Origin: Caldilineaceae bacterium SB0661_bin_34
GTDB taxonomy: Bacteria; Chloroflexota; Anaerolineae; Caldilineales; Caldilineaceae
DNA length: 34,259 bases
Direction: 5' to 3'
Assembly: GCA_009841145.1 (NCBI GenBank)
Contig: VXMJ01000056.1
Coordinates: 1 to 34,259, forward strand
How positions within the stretch are numbered: the first letter of the stretch is position 1; every line of letters begins with the position of its first letter. The translations under genes were made by a program, and so were the position numbers. The notes under the pieces were generated by a model, which did no database searches, was not told where the DNA came from, and worked only from the letters and a program-made list of their open reading frames with translations. Of the stretch, positions 26,453-33,020 are shown one piece after another.

Positions 26453-27634
26453 TCAATCCCCCTGGGCAGCCTCCGCCACCCGGATCGCCTCCATGCACAT
26501 ACCCACGACATGGTAGTCCAGCTTGGTTTCGTGGCCCTTGGCCTGCCCAACCGGTGAGGTTCCCGGCTCCCGGAAACTGTGCCACCCCCCATGCCGTGCG
26601 TCCACGAACTGGTCCCGGACGTACGACACGGTCTGGTACAGAGGCTCGTTCAAGTCCGGACGCGCGTGCCGATCGACGAACCGCAACAGGGCTCGGATCG
26701 TCTCGCACTGTTCCCACCATCCCTTGCGACGGTGGAGAAGGCTGCCGTCCGGTGCCACCGGGGAGAAGATGCCCCCTTCCTCCCGGTCATAGCCCAACTG
26801 CATGCCGTACGCCAGAAAGCGGGCGGCCTCGGCGGCGTAGGTATCGGACAGACCGCGCGCCGAGGCTTCCGACATCAGGAAGGCCCATTCGAACGCGTGC
26901 CCAACGTCGATTCGGCCCTCCTGCGCGGCCGGCAGCGGATTCCAGTCGGCGTCATACACTTCGGGCAGGACAAAGTCCTCCGGTCGCCGCAGCCGATTCA
27001 GAACAAAGTCCGCCAGTGTGACGGCCTCCCTGTGCAGTTCGCCCATGCCAGGCAAATCTCCCGCCGCCAGCAGGGCCTCGAAGAGATGCATCAAGGGATT
27101 CTGGGAACGCTGCGGATCCACGTCCCGGAAATCCCGGCTCATGAAGTACCGGTAGCCGCCCTGCCCGTCCCGGAAGCGGTCGGTCATGACCGTCCAGGTT
27201 TCCTGTAACGCCTCCCGACAGCGCGGCGAACCGGTCGTGGCACTGGCATGGGCCAAACCGAACAGGACGAAGGCATGGCCGTAGCAGTCCTTGACGTCGT
27301 CGACGATCTCGCCCGTGGGAGCGCAGGCCCGGACCCAGCCACCGAACTTTGCATCCCAGAAATGGTCCATCAGGAACCGGGAACCGGATTCCACGGCGTC
27401 CCGATATACCGACTCCCCGGTCAGCGCGTAGCCTTGGGCAAAGTTGTACAGCAACCGGGTCTGCGACACGAGGGTGCCGAAACCCTTGGCCTGGGGGGTC
27501 CAGTCATGATCGAAATGACAGGCGAACAACCCCTCCGCCGTGATGGCGGCGCGCCAAGCGGGAAGGATTTCGTCCAGAAGGTGATGCCTGAACCAGGCTA
27601 TATCGACTTGATGGCGTTCATCGGAGGTCGGCAT
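26453..27634 (-). CDS. AGE-family sugar epimerase/isomerase
   Basis: A 393-residue (alpha/alpha)6-barrel protein of the N-acylglucosamine 2-epimerase family, which includes GlcNAc/ManNAc 2-epimerase, cellobiose epimerase and mannose isomerase. Family-like segments are KGFGTLVSQTRLLYNFAQGY, DDVKDCYGHAFVLFGLAHA, QNPLMHLFEALLAAGD, IDVGHAFEWAFLM and RHGGWHSF. The ATG at 27634 is chosen because AAAGGTGAG precedes it at about 8 bases; the frame extends to 27724. Length is right for the family. It probably heads the importer operon below it and isomerises the imported sugar. Which sugar is not decided by the sequence; a sialidase-fold gene elsewhere in the window makes amino sugars attractive but unproven. 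Confidence 0.85.
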   Translation of the reverse strand: MPTSDERHQVDIAWFRHHLLDEILPAWRAAITAEGLFACHFDHDWTPQAKGFGTLVSQTRLLYNFAQGYALTGESVYRDAVESGSRFLMDHFWDAKFGGWVRACAPTGEIVDDVKDCYGHAFVLFGLAHASATTGSPRCREALQETWTVMTDRFRDGQGGYRYFMSRDFRDVDPQRSQNPLMHLFEALLAAGDLPGMGELHREAVTLADFVLNRLRRPEDFVLPEVYDADWNPLPAAQEGRIDVGHAFEWAFLMSEASARGLSDTYAAEAARFLAYGMQLGYDREEGGIFSPVAPDGSLLHRRKGWWEQCETIRALLRFVDRHARPDLNEPLYQTVSYVRDQFVDARHGGWHSFREPGTSPVGQAKGHETKLDYHVVGMCMEAIRVAEAAQGD

Positions 27635-27990
27635 GCGCTTCTCACCTTTGAGTTGCTGATGGGTCCAACTCTCCCCACTGGTCATCTGCAGTCTGGCGAG
27701 GGACGGGACCATATTGCGTTTCAACAGTTCCTGGTTGGCGGGAATGGGGTACTCCTCCCCAAGTCTTCACGACCGGCAGGACACGACCAGCATAATCGCA
27801 TTCCACAAACGCCATTCCCGATTGCCCGCGGTACAGGGCCCTGCACGAGGACCTGTCGCAGAAAGTCAGGCTCCCAACTGGTTTGGCACCAGAGACAACG
27901 CTCTGGGACCTGAACGGTGGCGTGTGCACCCCTCTGCCCAAACCAGGTAGCGTCGGCGACACTCCCCTGATTTGCAGGCCCGGGCTGCCG
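27635..27990. other. gene-free leader of the AGE operon
   Basis: About 356 bases between the minus-strand small membrane protein stop and the AGE-family start. I see no coding region or RNA gene. A TATGCT hexamer at about 27789-27796 on the minus strand could be a -10 box, but it has no good -35 partner. The promoter of the AGE-led operon is expected here. Confidence 0.4.
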
Positions 27991-28377
27991 TTACCCGGAA
28001 ACGACGGCTTCCGCTTCCGGCGTGCGGGCTGTCAACAGGTAGGCCAGACCGGCAACCGGAACGATGGCCAGTACCAGACTCAGGAACCAGTCCCCCTTCG
28101 ACAACCCCGTCAGAATGGCTACGGATATGCCAACGGCTCCGGCGATATACACACCCAGGACACCAATGGCCGTCCGCGACAGTCGGGATGAGCCGCGGTG
28201 TCCGACCAGCAATACCGCCAACAGAAGCGCCACCGCCAGCGGGTGCAGGACGGAGAGGAAGCCCCGTTCCCACCAAGTGCCGCCATCGGCGAAATTCGCA
28301 ACGCCGACAAGGAACAGGGCCAACACCATCTGGATGGATACCAGGACGGTGAGAACTCTTCCGGCCATTTTGTTCAT
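27991..28377 (-). CDS. four-helix membrane protein, function unknown
   Basis: A 128-residue protein with four predicted membrane helices at about 7-28, 40-59, 68-90 and 97-116, and a short polar tail. The ATG at 28377 has GAGGTTGGAG upstream; the open frame continues to 28449 but overlaps the upstream gene. I do not recognise the family. It begins 47 bases downstream of the AhpD-like selenoprotein gene on the same strand, so it may be cotranscribed. If so, a link to thiol or peroxide chemistry in the membrane is conceivable, but nothing in the sequence shows it. Confidence 0.72.
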   Translation of the reverse strand: MNKMAGRVLTVLVSIQMVLALFLVGVANFADGGTWWERGFLSVLHPLAVALLLAVLLVGHRGSSRLSRTAIGVLGVYIAGAVGISVAILTGLSKGDWFLSLVLAIVPVAGLAYLLTARTPEAEAVVSG

Positions 28378-28424
28378 GACTCCAACCTCAAAAATTGGCT
28401 CCGCCTTGGAAACAGAATCCGAAT

Positions 28425-29051
28425 TCAACCGGCCGACCGACTGCCCCACTCCGTTTCCAGAAACGTCTCCGGCTCGAGGCCCAGCGCATCGGCCACGCGC
28501 GTAATGTAGTTGAAGAAGGCAATGATCTGGACCGCGTCCATGACGGCCTCCTCGCTGAAGCCGAGACTGCGCAAGGTCTCCAGATCACCCGCCGTCATGT
28601 CATGCTGGGTGTGGGTCAGCTTGGCTGCGAACGCGCACAGACCCCGGTCTGCCTCGGACAGATCGGCGGTCCGCCAATCGTGGACAAGCCCGTGCAGGAA
28701 ACCGTCGGCATCCGCCGGTGAACCCTGCAGTGTTTCGGCGATCTCTTCACGGAGATCGTGGGCATGGGCCTGCGTTCAGTAGGGACAGGCCAGTTCAGCC
28801 GACACCACCGTGGCCAGCATCTCCCGCTGCACACGCGTAAGGTCCGAGGGTCCGTGCATCGCCTCCTGGTAGAACTGCATGGCAGCCTGCAGCGTGCGGG
28901 GCCGCAGACTGCCAACCTTGACAATCTTCCAGATGCGGCCCGCCCGGCCCAGAGCCTCGTCGTAGATCCGCCGCAGCAGACCCGTGGATTCCTCGTAGGA
29001 GATCTGTCTTATCCAGGCCAACTTCCATCTTTCCCAAACACGAATGGACAC
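28425..29051 (-). CDS. AhpD-like peroxidase-related selenoprotein (TGA = Sec)
   Basis: A 208-residue member of the AhpD/carboxymuconolactone decarboxylase family (peroxidase-related, TIGR01926-like), provided the in-frame TGA at 28776-28778 is read as selenocysteine. Before it the frame gives WIRQISYEESTGLLRRIYDE, GSLRPRTLQAAMQFYQEAM and LATVVSAELACPY. After it come TQAHAHDLREEI, ADLSEADRGLCAFAAKLTH, LRSLGFSEEAVMDAVQIIAF and FNYITRVADALGLEPE, ending at a TGA at 28425. The TGA sits exactly at the second redox Cys of C-x-x-C-x-x-x-H: Cys89-Pro-Tyr-Sec92-Thr-Gln-Ala-His96. A SECIS-like hairpin follows. Such proteins use the Cys/Sec pair for peroxide or thiol redox chemistry. The start is uncertain: GTG at 29051, or TTG at 29021, which gives the family-like LAWIRQI start. 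The rival explanation is a Cys-to-stop nonsense mutation. Confidence 0.82.
28739..28758 (-). promoter_or_regulatory. putative bacterial SECIS element
   Basis: On the coding (minus) strand, 17 bases after the TGA, CGATCTC (28758-28752) and GAGATCG (28745-28739) form a perfect 7-bp stem closed by the six-base loop CGTGAA. The loop starts 24 bases after the TGA and has G at its second position. This fits the bacterial SECIS pattern as I remember it: a hairpin just 3' of the UGA inside the coding region, apical loop about 16-37 nt away, G among the first two loop bases. SelB would bind it to insert Sec. Confidence 0.7.
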
Positions 29052-29156
29052 GGCCCGAATGCCGTATGCCCATCGTACCGCACGCGGCCATGCCGCTGTC
29101 TCCGGTTCGCCCGGCCGCTGACTGACCGCGGTCGGCAGAAGCGCGATACCATCCCA

Positions 29157-29672
29157 CTATGAGTGGGACTGGCCCTTCAGCACCCAGTTAACCCTGACTT
29201 CATCCAGCAGGATGTCGGCGGCAAGGGTCCGGGTCCGCGCCAGAGCCTCGTCGGCGGACAGCCCGGCTTCAATGAGCAGCCGTGCGGCCACCATGCCGTT
29301 GCGCTCGTATCCGGACCGGCTGTGGATGGTCACTTTCTTGCCCTTGGCCAGCATCCCGCACAACACCGTGCTGTAGGGCGGCCAGAGGTTCTCGAACCAT
29401 TCCCCAGGCACCGTGTGGTCCGCGATTGGGAGATGGATCCAGGTCATGCCCACAGCCATGGCCGTGCTGCCCAGATCCTGCACATTCAGGATTTCGAACT
29501 CCACGTCCTCCAACAGGGTCACCAACGCGGTCGTACCCCAGTCCAGCAGATTCTGCAGATCCGCCACCAGGCGGTCCGCCGGCGACCGGGTATCGCCGGG
29601 CGTGGCCAGGATCCCGGGACAGGTTGTGACACCGATGGTGCCGTTGCCGGCGGCCAGTTCCTTAATAACCAT
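29157..29672 (-). CDS. tyrosine/dual-specificity phosphatase-like protein, catalytic Cys replaced by Ser
   Basis: A 171-residue protein of the CDKN3/dual-specificity phosphatase-like group. It shows DLQNLLDWGTTALVTLLEDV and ILNVQDLGSTAMAVGM, then WIHLPIADHTVPGEWFEN and the P-loop region TIHSRSGYERNGMVAARLLI. The CX5R signature should read HCxxxxxR; here it is HSRSGYER, with Ser (codon AGC) in place of the nucleophilic Cys and the Arg kept. Cys-to-Ser is the classic substrate-trapping change, so the protein probably binds a phosphorylated ligand without hydrolysing it, or is decaying. The ATG at 29672 is chosen from where similarity begins; the frame stays open to 30314 through the IS110 relic. 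The next gene on the strand, the selenoprotein, begins 105 bases downstream. Confidence 0.75.
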   Translation of the reverse strand: MVIKELAAGNGTIGVTTCPGILATPGDTRSPADRLVADLQNLLDWGTTALVTLLEDVEFEILNVQDLGSTAMAVGMTWIHLPIADHTVPGEWFENLWPPYSTVLCGMLAKGKKVTIHSRSGYERNGMVAARLLIEAGLSADEALARTRTLAADILLDEVRVNWVLKGQSHS

Positions 29673-29804
29673 GCGGGACAGACAATCAGTTGAAACAGAA
29701 CAAACCGACACGACGGGTGGCCAAGCCATCCGTGCCTGCGCGCAGCCACGCCGTTGTTTCATGGTACCTGTCCGACGGGCAACCACGGAAATCGCCGTAC
29801 GGAC

Positions 29805-30442
29805 CGGAATTACGGCAGGATGGCGAGCCGGCATACCGGATCCCGTCTGTGCGGCCCCTGCCGGATGCCGACCTGCGGGCCTCCACGTGCGCTCCACGTG
29901 CGCTCGTGGTGTAACGACACCAGCTGACCGCCATGTGCGTACAGGCGGAAACTCGTCCGGACAGCGCATCCGCTGCCACACAGCCCCGCATTCGGACCCA
30001 TCTGGGACTGGCTGCAACCCAAACCGGAACACTTGAACCGGGAACCCAAGGCCCGGCTGTGCAACCTTCCAACCTGACATGTCCAGATCGGGTTGAAGCG
30101 CCGCATGCCCGGGGATGGCACCGTGGTGGCTTCCGTGCTCGCCGCCGAACTGCCGGAGCCGGGGCATCTCAACGGCCAAATGGCGACCGCTTTGGTCGAT
30201 GTGGTGCCCCTGAACCAGAACAGCGGTCAACAACAAGAGCTTCACCGTGTCCGGGGCGACCACGCTGCCATAAGCACAATCCTCTCCATGGCAACCGTGA
30301 CCGTCTTCCGCCACAACCCCCTATCGATGCCTTCCACAACTTCTTGCACCGACATGGCGAACCTGGAAGAGTGGCGCTCGCAGCCGCCATGCGCAAGCTG
30401 CTCCCCATCCTGAACGCGGTGATCCGAGACCGGGTTCCCTGA
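29805..30442 (+). pseudogene. IS110-family transposase relic
   Basis: A decayed DEDD transposase of the IS110 family, readable only by switching frames. IPSVRPLPDADLR (ending the N-terminal RuvC-like domain) is followed by RALVV, a TAA stop and RHQLTAMCVQAETR. A second frame gives WLQPKPEHLNREPKARLCN, a TGA stop, then LKRRMPGDGTVVASVLAAEL and PEPGHLNGQMATALVDVVPL, followed by NQNSGQQQ...MATVTVFRHNP (Transposase_20 domain). After another shift near 30320, AFHNFLHRHGEPGRVALAAA and MRKLLPILNAVIRDRVP end at TGA 30440. At least two stops and two frameshifts make it inactive. The catalytic N-terminal part before about 29805 is not recognisable, and the element ends and any bridge-RNA region cannot be defined. 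Confidence 0.78.
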
Positions 30443-30476
30443 CAGCCAAACCGCGTATCCCACGGCTCCGGCAGGA

Positions 30477-30506
30477 TTGACACGCAGCACAGCCACCTGC
30501 TATGCT
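30477..30506 (+). promoter_or_regulatory. sigma70-like promoter of the plus-strand importer operon
   Basis: A consensus -35 TTGACA (30477-30482) is followed after 18 bases by TATGCT (30501-30506), a good -10. It lies just after the IS110 relic and about 130 bases upstream of the binding-protein ATG, with the same orientation. This leaves an untranslated leader of about 125 bases that holds the repeats described next. The promoter might originally belong to the insertion element's edge. Confidence 0.6.
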
Positions 30507-30524
30507 GCGCTGCATGACAACCGA

Positions 30525-30623
30525 ATACAACTGAAGTCAGGTCACGAGATCTGAAAGTAATGTTGTATGTTGCTTTGGAGCAACATCATCGGTTGGCAAT
30601 TCAGGGTAGCCTGTCATACAACA
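30525..30623. repeat. three ATACAAC motifs and a perfect hairpin in the leader
   Basis: ATACAAC occurs at 30525-30531 and 30616-30622 and, inverted, as GTTGTAT at 30562-30568. The outer pair extends to a perfect 9-bp inverted repeat (TGTTGTATG 30561-30569, CATACAACA 30615-30623). Nested inside is ATGTTGCT-TTGG-AGCAACAT (30567-30586), a perfect 8-bp hairpin. The last copy sits directly before the Shine-Dalgarno. This looks like repeated operator sites or an RNA switch controlling the importer; no regulator gene is adjacent. Confidence 0.55.
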
Positions 30624-30639
30624 CTTGGAGCTGACCGCG

Positions 30640-31989
30640 ATGACACCCAAACTAACGCGCAGAGGATTCCTCAACCTAGCGGGGGCGACAGCTGGACTAA
30701 CCGCACTTGCCGCCTGCGTCCCTGCTCCCTCGGGAGAGGCTGCAGCCGCGGAAGAGGGAGTGACGGTCCAATTCTGGATCTTCTGGACCCAGCCTGGCCG
30801 TATCCACGATCAGATCATGGCCGATCCAAGTCTGCCGGACTTCATGGGTGACAACACGCTGGAGTTCCGTACAGGGGTGGCGAATGAAGCGCGTCTGGCT
30901 GCTGTTGCTGGCGGCACGCCCCCGGATATTGGTGCGCTCGGTTATTACCTGGACTTCATGGCCCGTGATGTGGTTGTCGAAGTGACGGATTACGTTGCAG
31001 CCAGTTCGGTGATCAATGAAGAAGACTTCCTTGAAATCAACTGGGGACAAACCCATTATCAAGGCGTCCAAAAGGGAGTTCCTGCCATCGAAGGTTTCGT
31101 GCGACGCGGCTTTTTCTACAACGCTCGCATGGTGGCCGATGCAGGATTGGACCCTGACGTGCCTCCGGTGACTTGGGACGAGGCTTGGATATGGCACGAG
31201 GCTTTGACCCAGTTCGATGAGAACAACAACCTGCTGCAAATAGGGCTTGATCCCTATGACGCGGAAGGGGGTGTCGGGCCAGGCAACGATGGTTGGGGTA
31301 TGGCGGACTCATTTGGATTCCATTATTTTGACGAAGACACAAAGGAATTCAACCTGGACAACGAAGAGTTCGCAGAAGGTCTGGAAGTATGGGGAGATTA
31401 CATTCGGCTCATCGGTCCAGACAATCTCGTAGGTATGCGTGCCGTCGAAGGTCAAGGCACTTGGGGAGGATCCTTCAATGCGGAGGTGCAGGCCTGCATC
31501 ATCGAAGGCTATTGGCATTGTGGCGAAACCTTCAACGAAGTTCCGGAAGTGGCCGAACAGATTAGGGCATCCTGGACCCCGGTTCCCGAAAGGCGACGAG
31601 GCACAAAGCTTCAGCAGGGCGGTGGACACATGGTCCAGTTGTTCAAGGATGGAAACTACAAGGATGAAGCTTGGCCCGTTGCGGAATGGCTTCAGGGCAG
31701 TTACTTCTGCGACCAGATTTTCCACAACATCGGCTGGCTTCCTTCATACAAACCCTATTACGATGTAGCGGACCAAAATTTGTTCCCAGGTCTGGCGTTC
31801 GTCTTTCAGTCTGTGCAGGAAGCCAACTATTGGGGTCCACAGATCAATTGCGAAATCGAAGACTTTGTGCGTGTGAAATACGGTGAATTCCGCGAAAAGG
31901 TATACCGGGATGAAATCAGCGGCGCTGATGCGGTTGCCCAAATGCAGGATCTTTGCACGAAAGAGTACAAGGCAGCAGGATTCGCCTAA
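30640..31989 (+). CDS. sugar-binding lipoprotein of an ABC importer (Tat type)
   Basis: A 449-residue solute-binding protein. The ATG at 30640 is preceded by TTGGAG at 9 bases. The signal is twin-arginine with lipobox: LTRRGFLNLAGATAGLTALA then Ala-Cys. The mature part reads VTVQFWIFWTQPGRIHDQIM, then AAVAGGTPPDIGALGYYLDF and FFYNARMVADAGLD. Base composition is lower in GC than in the other cassettes; the single line 31021-31080 has 27 G/C of 60 by hand count, against 42 of 60 for 25081-25140. It is the first gene of a plus-strand cassette lying beside the IS110 relic. A strong hairpin follows its stop. The substrate is unknown. Confidence 0.9.
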   Translation: MTPKLTRRGFLNLAGATAGLTALAACVPAPSGEAAAAEEGVTVQFWIFWTQPGRIHDQIMADPSLPDFMGDNTLEFRTGVANEARLAAVAGGTPPDIGALGYYLDFMARDVVVEVTDYVAASSVINEEDFLEINWGQTHYQGVQKGVPAIEGFVRRGFFYNARMVADAGLDPDVPPVTWDEAWIWHEALTQFDENNNLLQIGLDPYDAEGGVGPGNDGWGMADSFGFHYFDEDTKEFNLDNEEFAEGLEVWGDYIRLIGPDNLVGMRAVEGQGTWGGSFNAEVQACIIEGYWHCGETFNEVPEVAEQIRASWTPVPERRRGTKLQQGGGHMVQLFKDGNYKDEAWPVAEWLQGSYFCDQIFHNIGWLPSYKPYYDVADQNLFPGLAFVFQSVQEANYWGPQINCEIEDFVRVKYGEFREKVYRDEISGADAVAQMQDLCTKEYKAAGFA

Positions 31990-32029
31990 ATCTGCTGATA
32001 TACCGCGAATCAACAAAGCCGGTTACAGC

Positions 32030-32060
32030 GCGGCCCCTAGCCTGGCAGGCTAGGGGCCGC
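32030..32060 (+). promoter_or_regulatory. intercistronic hairpin, binding protein to permease
   Basis: A perfect 14-bp inverted repeat: GCGGCCCCTAGCCT (32030-32043), loop GGC, AGGCTAGGGGCCGC (32047-32060). It lies 40 bases after the binding-protein stop and 32 bases before the permease start, and is followed only by a loose T-rich stretch (GGTTTGCTGTTTG). A partial terminator or a 3'-end-protecting structure is likely, giving more binding protein than permease. Confidence 0.7.
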
Positions 32061-32092
32061 CTGGCCGGTTTGCTGTTTGAGAGTAGACGATT

Positions 32093-33007
32093 GTGATTGC
32101 ACTGCGACGGTCGTTTCCAGCCACTTCCCGCGAGTGGCGCAACTTTCTGTTGGGTGTGGCTTTTGCCTCACCTTGGATCATCGGATTCTTGGGTTTTACA
32201 CTCTATCCGGTCGGATCGGCGCTTTATTATTCCTTCACACGCTACGACCTGGTCCGCGATCCCGTTTGGATAGGTGTGCAGAACTACGTAGCTTTTGCAG
32301 ACGATCCCGATTTCAAGTTGGTTGCAGGCAACACCTTGTGGTGGGTGCTGATCAGCTCTCCACTCGGTGTATTGTCTGCGTTTCTGATGGCGCTGCTGTT
32401 GAATTCACGAATCATTTTGCGTTCATTTTTTAGATCCATATTCTTTTTCCCCGCGATTGTGCCTGTGGTTGTGACCGCTTTCGTATGGATTTTCCTGCTG
32501 AACATTCAATACGGCGCCATAAACTCCACTCTGCAGTCAATGGGGTTCAAGACAATCCCTTTTATTTCCAGTCCCGATCTGATGAAATGGTCGCTTGTGG
32601 TCATTCACATGTGGAGCCAGGGGGCTGCCATGGTGATTTTCCTGGCGACCTTGCAGGATGTTCCCAAGTCCCTCTATGAAGCGGCCACCGTGGATGGTGC
32701 CAACGCTTTACGCCGCATGTGGAACATCACCGTGCCCATGGTCAGCCCGATAATTCTCTTTAACTTGGTCATTAGTTTTATCAGCGGGTTCCAGTATTTC
32801 ACCCTGCCTTGGATCATGACCCAGGGCGGCCCCAGCCGGTCCGCGGAGTTTTACGCCATCTATCTCTACCGGAACGCGTTCCAATGGTTCCGCATGGGCA
32901 AGGCGTCCGCCCTGGCCTGGGTCCTCTTCGTCCTCATTCTCTTGTTCACCTATTTGATCTTCCGCACTTCCGGCCGCTTCGTGTACTACGCAGGCGCGGC
33001 ACGCTAA
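32093..33007 (+). CDS. sugar ABC transporter permease, MalF type
   Basis: A 304-residue CUT1 permease starting at GTG 32093. The first helix is FLLGVAFASPWIIGFLGFTL. NTLWWVLISSPLGVLSAFLM opens the permease domain, and the EAA loop is LYEAATVDGANALRRMWNIT followed by VPMVSP. TLPWIMTQGGPSRSAEFYAI is typical of MalF-like subunits. Shine-Dalgarno is poor, in keeping with reduced permease expression after the hairpin. The next permease starts 13 bases after its stop. Confidence 0.9.
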   Translation: MIALRRSFPATSREWRNFLLGVAFASPWIIGFLGFTLYPVGSALYYSFTRYDLVRDPVWIGVQNYVAFADDPDFKLVAGNTLWWVLISSPLGVLSAFLMALLLNSRIILRSFFRSIFFFPAIVPVVVTAFVWIFLLNIQYGAINSTLQSMGFKTIPFISSPDLMKWSLVVIHMWSQGAAMVIFLATLQDVPKSLYEAATVDGANALRRMWNITVPMVSPIILFNLVISFISGFQYFTLPWIMTQGGPSRSAEFYAIYLYRNAFQWFRMGKASALAWVLFVLILLFTYLIFRTSGRFVYYAGAAR

Positions 33008-33020
33008 CCGGTTCAAGACC

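Noticed and set aside
28776-28778. Reading the AhpD-like gene as an ordinary pseudogene ended by TGA
   Set aside because: The TGA falls precisely on the redox Cys position, the following frame is intact and family-like, and a suitable hairpin follows. A random nonsense mutation is less likely, though not excluded without selB/selC evidence.
29673-30314. N-terminal extension of the phosphatase-like protein
   Set aside because: This part is antisense to the IS110 relic and has no phosphatase similarity; recognisable sequence begins at about 29672.
32030-32060. Classical rho-independent terminator
   Set aside because: The stem is strong, but no uninterrupted T-run follows, and the cognate permease genes lie immediately downstream on the same strand.
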